Shown in pieces: positions 12,943 to 24,303 of a DNA stretch of 64,000 nt (its first letter is position 1; every line of letters begins with the position of its first letter). A program made the translations under genes and the position numbers. Source of the DNA: Apostichopus japonicus (Eukaryota > Echinodermata > Holothuroidea > Aspidochirotida > Stichopodidae); contig NC_092567.1 of the NCBI RefSeq assembly GCF_037975245.1, positions 1,835,714-1,899,713 of the forward strand, given 5' to 3'. The notes below the pieces were generated by a model. That model was not told where the DNA came from. It did not search any database and saw only the letters and a list, made by a program, of their open reading frames with translations.

Positions 12943-13708
12943 GTAAGTTCCAGTTCAGGTCCGTTTATATAAAAGACATAACAGCAACGGTGTAGGTAGC
13001 TAACGGCACTATAGTAATTTGAGATGAAGCTGCGTGCATGATAGTTGACTCTCTTACAACATAAACTTGGAAAAAAGAAAAAAAAAAACATTTTTTTTGC
13101 AATACACTTCCCAAATGTGTGTCAGTTTAATGCCTCAAGTAAGATTTCGAGATGGTTTACGCTGATTCTTATCTCAAGTAATTGATTATTTATTAGCACA
13201 TCATGTTATAGTTTTTTTTTTTACAGTGATTTTTATTCTTTTTATTTTTATTTTTTGCAATGTGAAAGCTAATTTCTGAATATTGTACCAAACCTTTCTA
13301 ATGTAAGTCAAAATGAGCTAGCAATGAATTACAATTATACATAGTTTTTCTCTACATGAATCTTATTTTGGAAAATAAATGAAAACATTGATCATTAACA
13401 TGTTGTTGCCTAAACATATTTACAAACAAGGGACAAATATAACATCAACTAAGGAGGTTCCATTTTGCTTTTTAAATCATTTTTTTACATTACATGTCTG
13501 ATTTATCCAGCTAACAAATAATATTCTTATGGGCGTTTACTATAATGTCAACGTTTGATCAGAATGAATATAAAAGCTGATTTCACGGCGCGTTTTATAT
13601 TTGTTCGTAGGGCTCATTTAAATTATTTTCAAATACGACGTTAGCGTACACTTGCAGCTAATGTGTATTAATGCATGCAATTATACTAAAGGAATTGGAT
13701 GTACTCAC

Positions 13709-13749
13709 CATGCAGGCGACGGATAAGTTGACGTGATGAATTATTTCTC
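13709..13749 (-). CDS. Candidate minus-strand exon, 41 nt (exon m2)
   Basis: On the minus strand the acceptor TTCTGCCTTCAG and donor GTGAGT bound a 41-nt segment that takes the single leftover base of the exon at 13850-14005 and stays open as GEIIHHVNLSVACM to a codon boundary. The perfect phase match is the main evidence. No family recognised. It lies antisense within the putative intron of the plus-strand exon series. Confidence 0.35.
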
Positions 13750-13849
13750 CTGAAGGCAGAAAACTAGCGGCTCGTATAGTTCTATTGTTTTAAGGCGGAG
13801 GGGAGGGCGGATTCTTCCGACTCAATTGATTAAAACAAGTTTATGTTAC

Positions 13850-14005
13850 CTGAAGTTGGATGAAACTTGAAATTGAACCATTCCTCTTTATGGACGTCTT
13901 TGTTCCACCAATTTTCTCCGGCGGAGTTTAAGAAATCACTCATAGTTAATCGTTGTAATACATCCTGATATATTGGGTATGGTGACATATTGGACGTAAC
14001 TGTAA
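13850..14005 (-). CDS. Candidate minus-strand exon, 156 nt (exon m1)
   Basis: Bounded on the minus strand by acceptor TTACACTTACAG and donor GTAACA, and open throughout. Its peptide looks protein-like rather than random, with a Trp/Phe-rich end (ENWWNKDVHKEEWFNFKFHP). It begins with two leftover bases, so a preceding exon should end with one. It joins the exon at 13709-13749 in frame. I do not recognise the protein. Confidence 0.4.
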
Positions 14006-15296
14006 CTGTAAGTGTAACCATGGAGATACAGGAACAACATTAATTATTTACCTAGATCTATAGCTATTTTCATTTTAATGGATAAAAGAAACTAATTGCT
14101 GTTGGATGTCGAACATTAAACCGTCAAAACGTTACAAATAATTTCATAAACAGCGGTCAGTTTCACCCTTCAACGTCCGAATATACCTTTCATTTTAAAT
14201 TATGAAACGCTTTCAATTTCTTGTTTTGACAGGGTTTTCATTTTGATCCTCTTTGTCCAAGCAAAACAAATCGTTGTCTCTTCTTTACTCGCTATAACTA
14301 TCTTTTCAATTTCTCCCATCTATCCAATCTCTCTCATCTCTCTCTCTCTCAAAAAAAATAACGAGATCATGTCTAACTGTTACTATAGCCCTACTACTAG
14401 CAAACTAACAGGTTTCCAGACTATGGTAATATATTGTAATCAGAGATGCCGGGATGCTTCGGGAAAGGTACAGGAGTCTATAATGTTCGCGAATTATTTT
14501 TCGGAACAGTGATTTTCTATCACTATAGTTGTGTTTATTTTCGCATTGGGGTCCCGGGATGCATCAAATAATTTTAAAACTTAATATCAGTAGTTTTTAG
14601 GGCTTTGCAGGCAATATGTCTCCGGGTCCAACAAGACCACTGACCATGTGTATTAAGCGAGCTCTTAAACGTGGGAACATTCACAGGGTAGCGCTTTCAG
14701 CACCACTGAACATCGGTTTGAGCCCGCCCCTGCCCCCCGCCCCCTTCCCTTTCCCTTCCAACGCTCATCTATAACATGGTGTTATTGGGACGATTATTTT
14801 TACTAGTTGATTAAATTATCGTTTTGGAAAATAAAGTAACGCCAGCAAGAAAGACTATGTCTTTCGCACTATAATATGCATTATTATTATTATGCGTAAT
14901 TAACTCCTTTACTGTTAATAGCTTTGGATGAAGGGAGAGGGGTGGGTCCAGCTCGGAATATATAAACCACGTTTATGGATCAGTTTGCCTTCAGAATGGA
15001 GTACACTGGTCATTTTAACACATAAGAATGCTGCCCACTTCACCATCTCTTGAACTTTCACCTTTCTATTGCATAAACACATAATCCAATTTGATTTGGC
15101 TCCTACATTTGTGAATTCTTAAGAAAAGCACATACTGAGAGATGAGTGACCTGGATATGTTCATATCATGATTACATTAATGTTTGAAAGGGATTGTCGA
15201 ACTTCCATAATAATGAGAATGTCAAACTTCGCAATATAATTGAAAATGGCTACTCAGCTAGACGGGATCAGCTTATAAACAGGAAGGAACATTTAC

Positions 15297-15369
15297 CTGC
15301 ATCGCACCAATGTGTGATAGTACATTGGGTTGCATTGATTGAGTCATCGTGATATCAAGGGGAAATCCC
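15297..15369 (-). CDS. Possible minus-strand exon, 73 nt
   Basis: Acceptor CCTACTCAG and donor GTAAAT bound a segment open as GFPLDITMTQSMQPNVLSHI plus four residues. It ends at a codon boundary, which does not fit the exon at 14005, so a missing exon or a chance match must be assumed. Confidence 0.2.
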
Positions 15370-15951
15370 CTGAGTAGGTCATTTGATGGTTACCGGCAGG
15401 GAAGAGGAAGGGGTGTGGAGATAAGTGAACTGATTCTTGTACAGTATTCCTGTTTTACACATAAACCTTTTATATAGATTGGGAGAGGATTATATCCTCG
15501 TGTTGTGAGTCAATATGGGTTGACATATGATATTCATTTTGTAATTTACATACTTATTTGGAATATTTCAAGCAAACAGTAGAACTTTTTTATAGAATTC
15601 AATCTTCACAAATCCTTTCGAGCATGGAATCAGAGCGACCACATCATAGGTGACCATGGTTTCATGGATTAAGCCTTCATGTGTATATCATGTTCAGTAC
15701 TACAATATTCGCAAGACGTACTCGTTAGGAATCCCTAAAATAATAACTGAAATAATAATAATGAACAGGACAACAATTTCCAAGACATTTGACACATTCA
15801 AAGTTTTATGTTACATGACTCGATTTATCTGAAATAACACTTTTAATATGGATGCATATGATGATTTACAATATTTAACTAAATACAACATTGTCTTTGT
15901 TTCTGTGTTGTCTTACACATATTCATTATTTATATTTTTCCTCTTGTTTAG

Positions 15952-16016
15952 GGATTCGATGAGAGGGATTACCAGTTGAGCTTGGCGAACTTCAACCGAG
16001 CAAGGCGCAAGTAACT
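15952..16016 (+). CDS. Candidate terminal coding exon (exon d)
   Basis: A strong acceptor (TTTTTCCTCTTGTTTAG) is followed by twenty codons, GFDERDYQLSLANFNRARRK, and a TAA stop (16012-16014); a perfect GTAAGT donor follows two bases later, so a 3' untranslated exon probably lies further downstream. It is phase 0 in, as required by exon c. The basic, disordered-looking end would suit a cytosolic C-terminal tail, but that is inference and the protein is not recognised. Confidence 0.4.
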
Positions 16017-19000
16017 GTAAGTCAATACAGCTGAATACTCTCTACCATAGTATTTAACATTGTATTTGTTAACAGTGATTGTCTGCTATTTTTAATGGTA
16101 AAATTTTAATATATTAAAATGAATCTCCACCCTTAACCATAATTTGTATTCCTATGTTTGTAATTATCTATTTTTTTTCTGGTCACTAATATCATTTGCT
16201 TCAACTATAATTGGTTTTATCATATATTTCATTAACATAACAGATTCCTGATTATTTGTATAGAAATGAGTGATAAGTTCCTACCATTAACATAAACATC
16301 GTTCGTTTGTTTCCCGTGTGGCGGTGTTTTGTTTAGCTGGTGAGTTAAATTACTTGTTGGCTCATGGTATTGTTGGCACTTTCTCGGGGGGGGGGGGGGG
16401 TTGCCTAGGATCACTTTCCCATTATTCTACTAATAAATATGCTATTCGACCCATTTATTATGATAACAATATGACCTAATATATATCATTTTATTTTTAT
16501 ATTAGAGCTCAATGCAAGATGCTTGTTCATCTGGCGTTGCCAATTATCAGCAGGACTGTGACGTCATTCACTCAATCCTAAAAACGATGGCAGTAATTTC
16601 AGTGAGAAAGAATCTAAGAAAGAGTCTAGGTTGTAAACTGTTAATATTTCCCAAATACTACAAACAGTGCCAGATAGAACTCCAGTGAAATACACATGCA
16701 ACTAGTCCATTATGATTGTGACGTCATCATATGCCTATATTATCAAGACAATGGAATGGTGACTTGGTGAAGACTGTAACTTTTACATTCATTGTGAATG
16801 GAACTTGTAGAGAGATTAGGTTGTACAATAATATAAATAATTCCATATACAATACAGCAGTGAAATTTGAAAGGTAACTGTTCAATTTACATTTTGTTTA
16901 AAGGATTACTTTATTCGGAATTTGAGTCTTTAAATGTTATAGTACAAAAAAAAGGAGTGTTATTAATGTTTCTTCAGCTTTTCTGGTTTGGTAAGATATA
17001 TGTCTGGAAAACTCCTTTAATGCTAAATTGATGATGACGTCAGCCCCTTAGTACAGGCCTAAATATTCATGTCAATAATGTGATTTATACATTTGAATAA
17101 ATCAGCAAATCAAGTTTTGTAATTTCGCTCTTACACCAGAGCATATTTAGATAATTTTCATCATCATTTTCCGTTGTCGAATTTGTACTTCAATGTTAAC
17201 ATGTTATTTGATGCCATAAAGTCTTCTCATCCCATTGTGTTTTGTGTTGTATTTGATGAACTGACATAACTGTCTCCGTATTATATTATATAGACCAGTT
17301 ACCTTTAACTCATTTGTTCAAAGTAACTTGTCTCAAAATTAAACAAAATGTTATAGCAAAAGCAACCTAGACTGAATGCCAGTGGTCTACGACATAACAA
17401 CATTAATGTTGTGCTTAAAGTCTTCCCTTAATATGCTTCATATTCAACAACTTAGTTGTGTGCGCTAAAGTGTACAAATGTAACCTTTTATGTTTTGGTA
17501 GTCACGTTGCGGTCGTTCGGGGGACTAGAGGGGTAGGCGATGGGGAATACATGTTATCCTTTGACCATTTCTGAATATGATGTATATGCTTCACTGATCA
17601 CGATCTATCTTATATTGAGAGACAGCGCCCTCATTTTCTCCAACTACTTTAAAAGTATGATGACGTCATTGTTTATGAAGTTAAAAAAAAAATTAACAAA
17701 TTGACTACTTGTGTCTTTCGAGTTGAGCTCAATGAAATTAAGAAAAAACGATAACAGAGAAGTACATGTTAGAAAGAATGAGTAACTATGATAATCTCGT
17801 CCACGATATTACCCACCTTTCAGACGGGGTTAACCACAGGTAGCGTACATAATTTAAATGTATTGCTAGTTTTTTTTTATATTCGGAGAAGGGGGTGGGG
17901 TGTTTAGTAGATTCCTACTCCATCCTATCAAGAGATTAGGTTAACTTGGTAAAGTGTTGATAACTCCAAATACTACACAGAACTCCAATCAAATATTCGA
18001 TACATTGCATGACCATACATGCTACATTGTATTGTAAAGTGTACAACAAGTCATTCCTTACGTTTTATTACCTACATTACTGTTCACATTTACTTTCTAT
18101 TTTTACTCTAAATGTGTTTGCTCTTCAAGCCAACATCAAATTACTAAGAACCAATCAAGGTTCTAATGACGTCATCCATCAACCACTACGTCATCAGTAT
18201 ATGAGACTATACATCCCTATCTTATTCTTTGTGTGTATGTGGTTGGGCAAGGGGGGGGGGTAGGAGGGGATAAATGACGTAACCTCTATATTGGTGACCA
18301 ATTTATTGTATATATTAGTCATTTGCATCACCACCAGTACGCTTATTGTATAATGGGAATTAAACTGTAATGTGCATTGTCTTTTAATTTTCTTTCCCCC
18401 ATTATGTAACAAAGTCATTGTTACTTGCGTAACTGAAGAAAGAGGTTTCACTTACTCGTGTGTCCCTGGTCAAGTATTGCTGGTGACCTGTTCTCAGCCT
18501 ACATGCACTCCTCCAGTGCAGGGTATAATACCCTTCATTGATCCATATGATCCATCCCAACACCAGACCCCTATCTTCGATCCCCACCCCCACCCCATTC
18601 CCCGACAAGCACTTTACTACTTAGAACATTAATAAACCCCTAATTATGTTAATACTTCTAAAATTATTTGAAGCAGACATGTTTGGAATGCTTTGGATAA
18701 AATCTGTACATACTGTATCCACGTACACTCAGTAACTAGGATTGCGTGATTCAACCTTTCTGTGGTTTTCTTCGTTCCTACTTTTACTAATTGAATTAAA
18801 CTGTGACGTATGCATATCGGTTACGTAATGTCTTAAATCTCACACGAGTATAGTCACATTAATTGTGTCAATGTAAAGACTATGACATACATTGGTTATC
18901 TACAATACCATTGTGTTATTAAGTCGATCTTCGAGAACTTAGAGGTGATATTAATTAATATCTGTGATATGTTTGTTCTAAGCCAGCATTTCTTCATTTC

Positions 19001-19519
19001 TTTCTGTTCCTTACTGTTTTATCGTTCTTAACATGAAGACAATAGGATGACGTAACAAATCTTAAAAGGATACTTCAGGGGAAAATTTATTTGACTAATC
19101 ATATAATAAGCATCCAATTCCTGCCTTTGCATTTTTCAGATATCGATAGCTGAAATTTTCACAATTTGTAATATAAGCGAACTTGAAGCAAACAGGTGTG
19201 ACGTCATAGTTACATCACACTGATAGCAAATGTTCTGTTTATTCCTATGTTTAATTTTCTTGATATGACATTGGATTGTAAAGGGTCACAACTTTGCTTT
19301 CGGGGATTTGAAGATATTAATACCCAAATGACTGTAGTATATTCATATTATATTGAATCCTCATTTTGAAAAAGAAATAATGGATGTACATTTCCAACGG
19401 AGTAATGGATACTGTTCATACTTGCTTTATGTAGATGTTTTTTAGTAAGAAGGTGTGCCTTATTGTTTTGGCGTTGACCTTATGAATATTAATGTGATTA
19501 TTGGATCAAACCTAAGGAG
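16017..19519. other. Non-coding DNA, possible 3' untranslated or intronic sequence
   Basis: No convincing coding frame. It contains six TGACGTCA palindromes (16559, 16719, 17035, 17661, 18167, 19199) and poly-G tracts near 16386 and 18250. An AATAAA-type signal near 17096 could end the plus-strand gene, but this is not shown. Confidence 0.3.
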
Positions 19520-19880
19520 TTTTAAATTAAAATAACTCCGCAACCTGAATTCAGATTGTAGCCAGACTTGGTATGAATTTGTTGGTCAATAGCTGGTACA
19601 TGTAGGCAATCTAAGTCCCAAAAAATTCCAGGCACATTTTTACGCTGACAGGGCCCAACTTTTATTACCAACCCACATGCATTTTGGGACACATTCTTTG
19701 GGCCTGAATTTGTGAAGCTCAATATTTGTGGAACCATTTTAGCTCAAAATTCTGTTGGGCCTAATTTTTTGGGAGGTGCCAATAATTGAAACTTGCAAAT
19801 AATTCCACAACCTTAAATCAGATCATATCCAAACTTGGAATATAATTTTGGTTAACAGCGGGTACATGTTGACATAAATA
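19520..19880. repeat. Diverged tandem repeat, unit about 280 bp, 1.3 copies
   Basis: The start (AATAACTCCGCAACCTGAAT...AGACTTGG...AGCTGGTACATGT) recurs about 280 bp later (AATAATTCCACAACCTTAAA...AAACTTGG...AGCGGGTACATGT). It looks like a fragment of an interspersed tandem-repeat family. Non-coding. Confidence 0.6.
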
Positions 19881-20239
19881 TTATGATATTTGGGTGATGG
19901 TTACTTCACTTTATTATTCCACTATTCAAGTAACCATAGTGACCGTTGGACTCTTGTTAGTATTTTATCGTCATTATTTACCTTCCGTTGTTATTATAGT
20001 CCTCAATAAAGCCTTGTCTGTTAAGACCATACGATCATGTGAGCTTACAAAATTTAACAATATTGAATATGAACATAACGCTGATGATGTTCTGTACATA
20101 AAGTAAACATTAAATATAATGGTATGCTCTCTGTGTTTAATTTTTATTATTTCATTTTTTTTTCATTTTAATGAATCTTTTAAAGTGTCTATTTGTTTGT
20201 GAGACTAAAGGAGAATCAAACCCAACAATCATTTATATG

Positions 20240-20795
20240 GTATTTGTTAGGTAAACTATCGAATATTGTAATAGTATGTAATAGGTAAGCTCTCGATCAT
20301 TTTAATATTATATGATAGGTTAGCTGTCGATCATTTTAATATTACGTGATAGGTAAGCTATCGATCACTGTACTATCATGTGATAGGTAAGCTATCGATC
20401 TTTGTAGTATCATCTAATAGGTAAGTTATCGATCATTGAAATGTTATGTGATAGGTTAGCAATTGATCATAATTAATATTATGTGATAGGTAAGTTATCG
20501 ATCATTTTAATATTATGTGATAGGTTAGAAAATAAACATATTTATGATTATGTGATATGTAAGTTACTGATCATTTTAAAATGTTGTGATAGGTTAGAAA
20601 ATAAACATATTTATGATTATGTGATATGTAAGTTACTGATCATTTTAAAATGTTGTGATACGTAAATTATCGATCATATTATATATCAATCATTGTTGTA
20701 TTATGTGATAGGTTAGCTATCGATCATTTTAATATTACGTGATAGGTAGGCTATCGATCATATTTACTATTATATGATAGGTAAGCTATGGACGA
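20240..20795. repeat. Minisatellite built on GTGATAGGTAAGCTATCGATC, unit about 38 bp
   Basis: About fourteen imperfect copies of an AT-rich unit, each with GATAGG followed by an AGCTATCGATC-like palindromic core. In the middle (about 20520-20660) two adjacent 77-bp copies carry an extra segment (AGAAAATAAACATATTTATG), a local higher-order duplication. The open frame through it merely reads the repeat and is not a gene. Confidence 0.85.
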
Positions 20796-23198
20796 GCAAG
20801 TCACTTTAGGTCACTTACGCATGAAAAAAAAAAAAACATTTTTGATTTTGGAGGTATCGATTCTTGAATTATTGTTAAGATACAAGACTCGTATATTTGA
20901 ATAAGTTTTATTTTGTTTTCATTTTGTGTACAATAATTGCTTCATTAACAGTATCTTTTATAAGGTTTATAAGCAGAATGTTAAACAGTTCTTGTTTTAT
21001 CATTACATAATTTTGTATCTAGTACAATTAAGTAATTCTTAAATGAAAAGATCGTCTCTGTATAGTATATACTTCTCATTCTGTTCTTTCATTGTTATTT
21101 TATTGCGTCTTTTAAATGATTCTACTGGTTTCATTTTATTTCAGATCTTCTTTATTTCTTTAAATTCCGATACTTTTCTTCGATTTATATTTGTAAGACT
21201 AACTAATACTTGCTCTAATTATTGTTATATTTAGTCATTAATTATCAGATTGCATTCTGCTTCATCCGTTTATTAATTTTACTTCTGTCAAGATTTAGTT
21301 GCTTTCTTTCGTTCCCCCTTTTTTCTATATCCTGAATTAATCTTTGATATTACTCACGCGTCATACAGTGAATATTAGAAGAATATTGTTAAATGTTATC
21401 ATAGTAACAATGACTGGCTGTCTACCGTTAAACTATTGATTGTATTACTCAAAATCTTACTAAAACGTTGTTTTAATTAATAACAATGACATGTTTTGTT
21501 TTTTAATCCAGTTCTGTGTTCCATTATTATGATCTCTAATGGTGTTTCTTTGAAGACAATAGGAACAAGTGACTTTGACGTATTATAGTAACATTTTAAC
21601 ATAAAAGTTACGAAGATAATGGTCTGTATACTTAACATAAACCTTAAATGCAATGATCAGCTCTCCATACATATCTTTCATTCTTCTTGTATCGTTATTT
21701 TGCTTCTTCTTATTACTGGTGCTGCTTGATGATTAATGAATATTCATGATCTCTACATTATAATTTAGTTCTTGCCATATTTGCTTTAAGCCTATTGGAT
21801 ATTATGAAGCCTCAAGTTTACCAATATTACCCAGGCAACGTCCCGTAAAACTGAATATATTTACATAACAAACAAAAAAACTCAGATTGACAGATAAATA
21901 TGGATGAAATCACCGCGTTGCAGTGTTTATGATATTAGATATTCCCAAGGAAATAATTATTACTTTATTTTGTAATTGATCTTGGTATCTTCCGTTTTTC
22001 TGTATGCTTGTACAAATAAAAGCTCTCTGCAACAAACACACTTGTTCCCTTTGAGGCGATCCTGGTCTCTCATAGTGATACAATCACAACATATTAATCC
22101 CGTTTATCTGTTACTCTATCAAAAGTTTGTATCATGGAATCAAAATATGAAATTATTGATATGTATTGATGTTGTTATTCCAATGGAAGCAATAAAAAAC
22201 TAATCAGAGAAATGTTGTCAACAGTGTTATCTCTGTGTAACATGTAGTATATGTAGTAACTTGTTCTGGCCTGCATTAAGATCACATATAATGTTATGTC
22301 TATACAGTTACTTTCAAAACAGGTGAGGCTGGTAAAGTTGCAGTTGTGACCAAGAAATTCTTCTTCTCCTGATAAAAGTGTCGCTATCGTTCTGTGTGCC
22401 TTAAATTGAAACTTTCTCTTCAAGTTGATCCCAAACTTTTTTAGAAACAAGTATTCGTCCCTCCTGACTTCAGATGACCTTCGAGAGAAATTGAGTGAAA
22501 CCGGGACATAAAATATGTAAAAACTAGGTATGATTCTGGCCAAGTTACTTAAGTTAATATATAATTTGATTTCATTCAAACCAAACTAGAATCTAATTAG
22601 AATTGTTTAGCTACTCCAAAGAATTGTTTTTATTTTTAATTCAAAAGCAAAATAGTTTGTGTCTCACAATTAAATGTATGATTCTGTATCGTTTTATTTC
22701 TATGACTGGGTAAATGGCTTATTTCATCCTTCATGGTGTGATTTTGTGGTCTGCAGTAAAGAGATATATCTTCTACTTAACAGCGCAGTATACGGTATAC
22801 CGCAAGCTGACATATTGTGGCAATTCATTCCAGAGAGCGACAGTATCAGATTGATGTAAGTTCAGTGATAGGGTAATGATTGTTCCTAGTTATTTTTTTA
22901 TGTGTTTAATTAGTCAACGTACTGAAAATGATCATTAAATTAATAAATACATACAACGGAACACACATCAGAGTTCAAGATTGACAACACGAAAGGCTCT
23001 CTCTATTTGCACGACGATAAGGTGTATTTGGTTGTATAACGAGAAAATTTGACTGGAAAACTGGATGATATTATTTTACGTCAGTATTTAATAAAACCAC
23101 CTACTGATAATAAACACGTACATTAAAAACACGAACTTAAGTTTAAGTTTAGCACAAGTGAAATTTAGTTGATTGGCTGGGAAGTGGATGGGGTTGGG
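20796..23198. other. Unassigned non-coding DNA
   Basis: AT-rich. The longest minus-strand open frame (22579-22175, 134 codons) shows no recognisable domain. A short segment at 22784-22855 has good splice signals on both sides (see findings). No gene called. Confidence 0.35.
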
Positions 23199-24303
23199 CA
23201 AGGGCGGCGGAAGCACTTTTAATCTGGGGGGGGGGTGGGGCACCGACGTCGAAGGGCACTTTGCAGAAATTCGATTGGACTGATGCAGCCTGATATTTTG
23301 TACCCTTTATAACTCTTATTGTATTATTTTATTTGCGTATACACATCACTCCATCAACCCCCCCCCCTCAGTGGCGGAGCTAGGGGTAATGGTCAGGGGG
23401 CGAGAATGGTCTGTAGGCCGGGGGCGCTTTCGACACTATCTAAGCGGAGCGCCACCACAGGTTGGCGAGGAGCGTTCAGATATTTTTTGAGTAAAGATAC
23501 TCCCTAGATCGCCGGAAATGACCCTTTCCGGGCCTTGCTAATTTGCAGATAAACGAAGAATAAATAGGTGTCGTCGCCATTTGGTCAGAAAATTACACCA
23601 ACAAAATGTGACAAATGTCAATAGGTATTTGAGAGCGCAATAAAATAGTCAATAATCGCGAATAATTAAAAAGTGGTAAAAAGCTGAAAAGGGCGCCAGC
23701 AGTCATTTTGAGTCCGTCAGGGCGGCATCCGCCCCCTCTGACTGTATGGACTCTCCGCCACTGCCCCCCCCCCAGGAAAAATGCATACTAGCACAGCAAT
23801 ATCCAATGTGCAAATTGAAAACAAGGAACAAGTTTACTTTCGAGACAAAATGAGGTGAAATCACTATAAAGTCCAAGTCCATACACACGCGATCGATACA
23901 TGCATGAATCAAATGAAATATGTCAAAATACGAAAGGATGGGGTAGGTTATGGGATATTAAAACTAAACTCATTATTCATATTAGGCTATAAATGGCTTC
24001 TGCTTATTACAAAGTCACAATGTAATATGTATTTTTGGAAATGTATTAGGATTTTTCTGACAAATTGAATATGCATAATGGCACTCACCAGAATGCTAGA
24101 AGCCTTGTGGTAGTAAACATTTGAGTTTGACCCACAGAAATTTATTATTACTTCTAAATTAGGATTAGATCCCTTACTGAAATATCGCTGACCTAATAAG
24201 GTGATCAAGAGTACAATTTTTTAGGTAGAAAAAGGGCACGTTTTTATCCTGAGGAAAAGTGGGGGGCACGTGCCCCCTGTGCCCCCCGGTTCCGCCGCCC
24301 TTG
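23199..24303. mobile_element. hAT-type non-autonomous transposon, 1.1 kb
   Basis: Perfect terminal inverted repeats CAAGGGCGGCGGAA / TTCCGCCGCCCTTG lie inside a perfect 8-bp direct repeat GGGTTGGG (23191-23198 and 24304-24311). An 8-bp target duplication with a CA...TG terminus is the hAT signature. There is no transposase frame. A second element (23369-23763) is inserted in it, so without that the element is about 0.7 kb. Subterminal GGGGGGGCAC-type stretches occur at both ends. Confidence 0.85.
23369..23763. mobile_element. hAT-type MITE, 395 bp, nested (family Y)
   Basis: Ends CAGTGGCGGAGCTAGG and its inverse (CTCCGCCACTG) match hAT consensus termini. It sits in a C-run, so the 8-bp duplication (CCCCCCCT / CCCCCCCC) is only approximate. 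A second, shorter copy exists at 42478-43895. It contains a hairpin-forming module (AGCGCCACC...GGTTGGCG) followed by AGATCGCCGGAAATGACCC, also found in the X family. Non-coding. Confidence 0.8.

Noticed and set aside
18372-18632. 86-codon frame with several cysteines and a proline/histidine-rich end
   Set aside because: Some protein-like character, but no clear splice sites or family. Not strong enough to annotate.
20483-20665. 60-codon frame with an internal duplicated peptide
   Set aside because: Reads through the 77-bp minisatellite copies; not a gene.
22175-22579. 134-codon minus-strand frame, the longest outside the mobile elements
   Set aside because: AT-rich, no domain or convincing splice context; a chance frame is likely.
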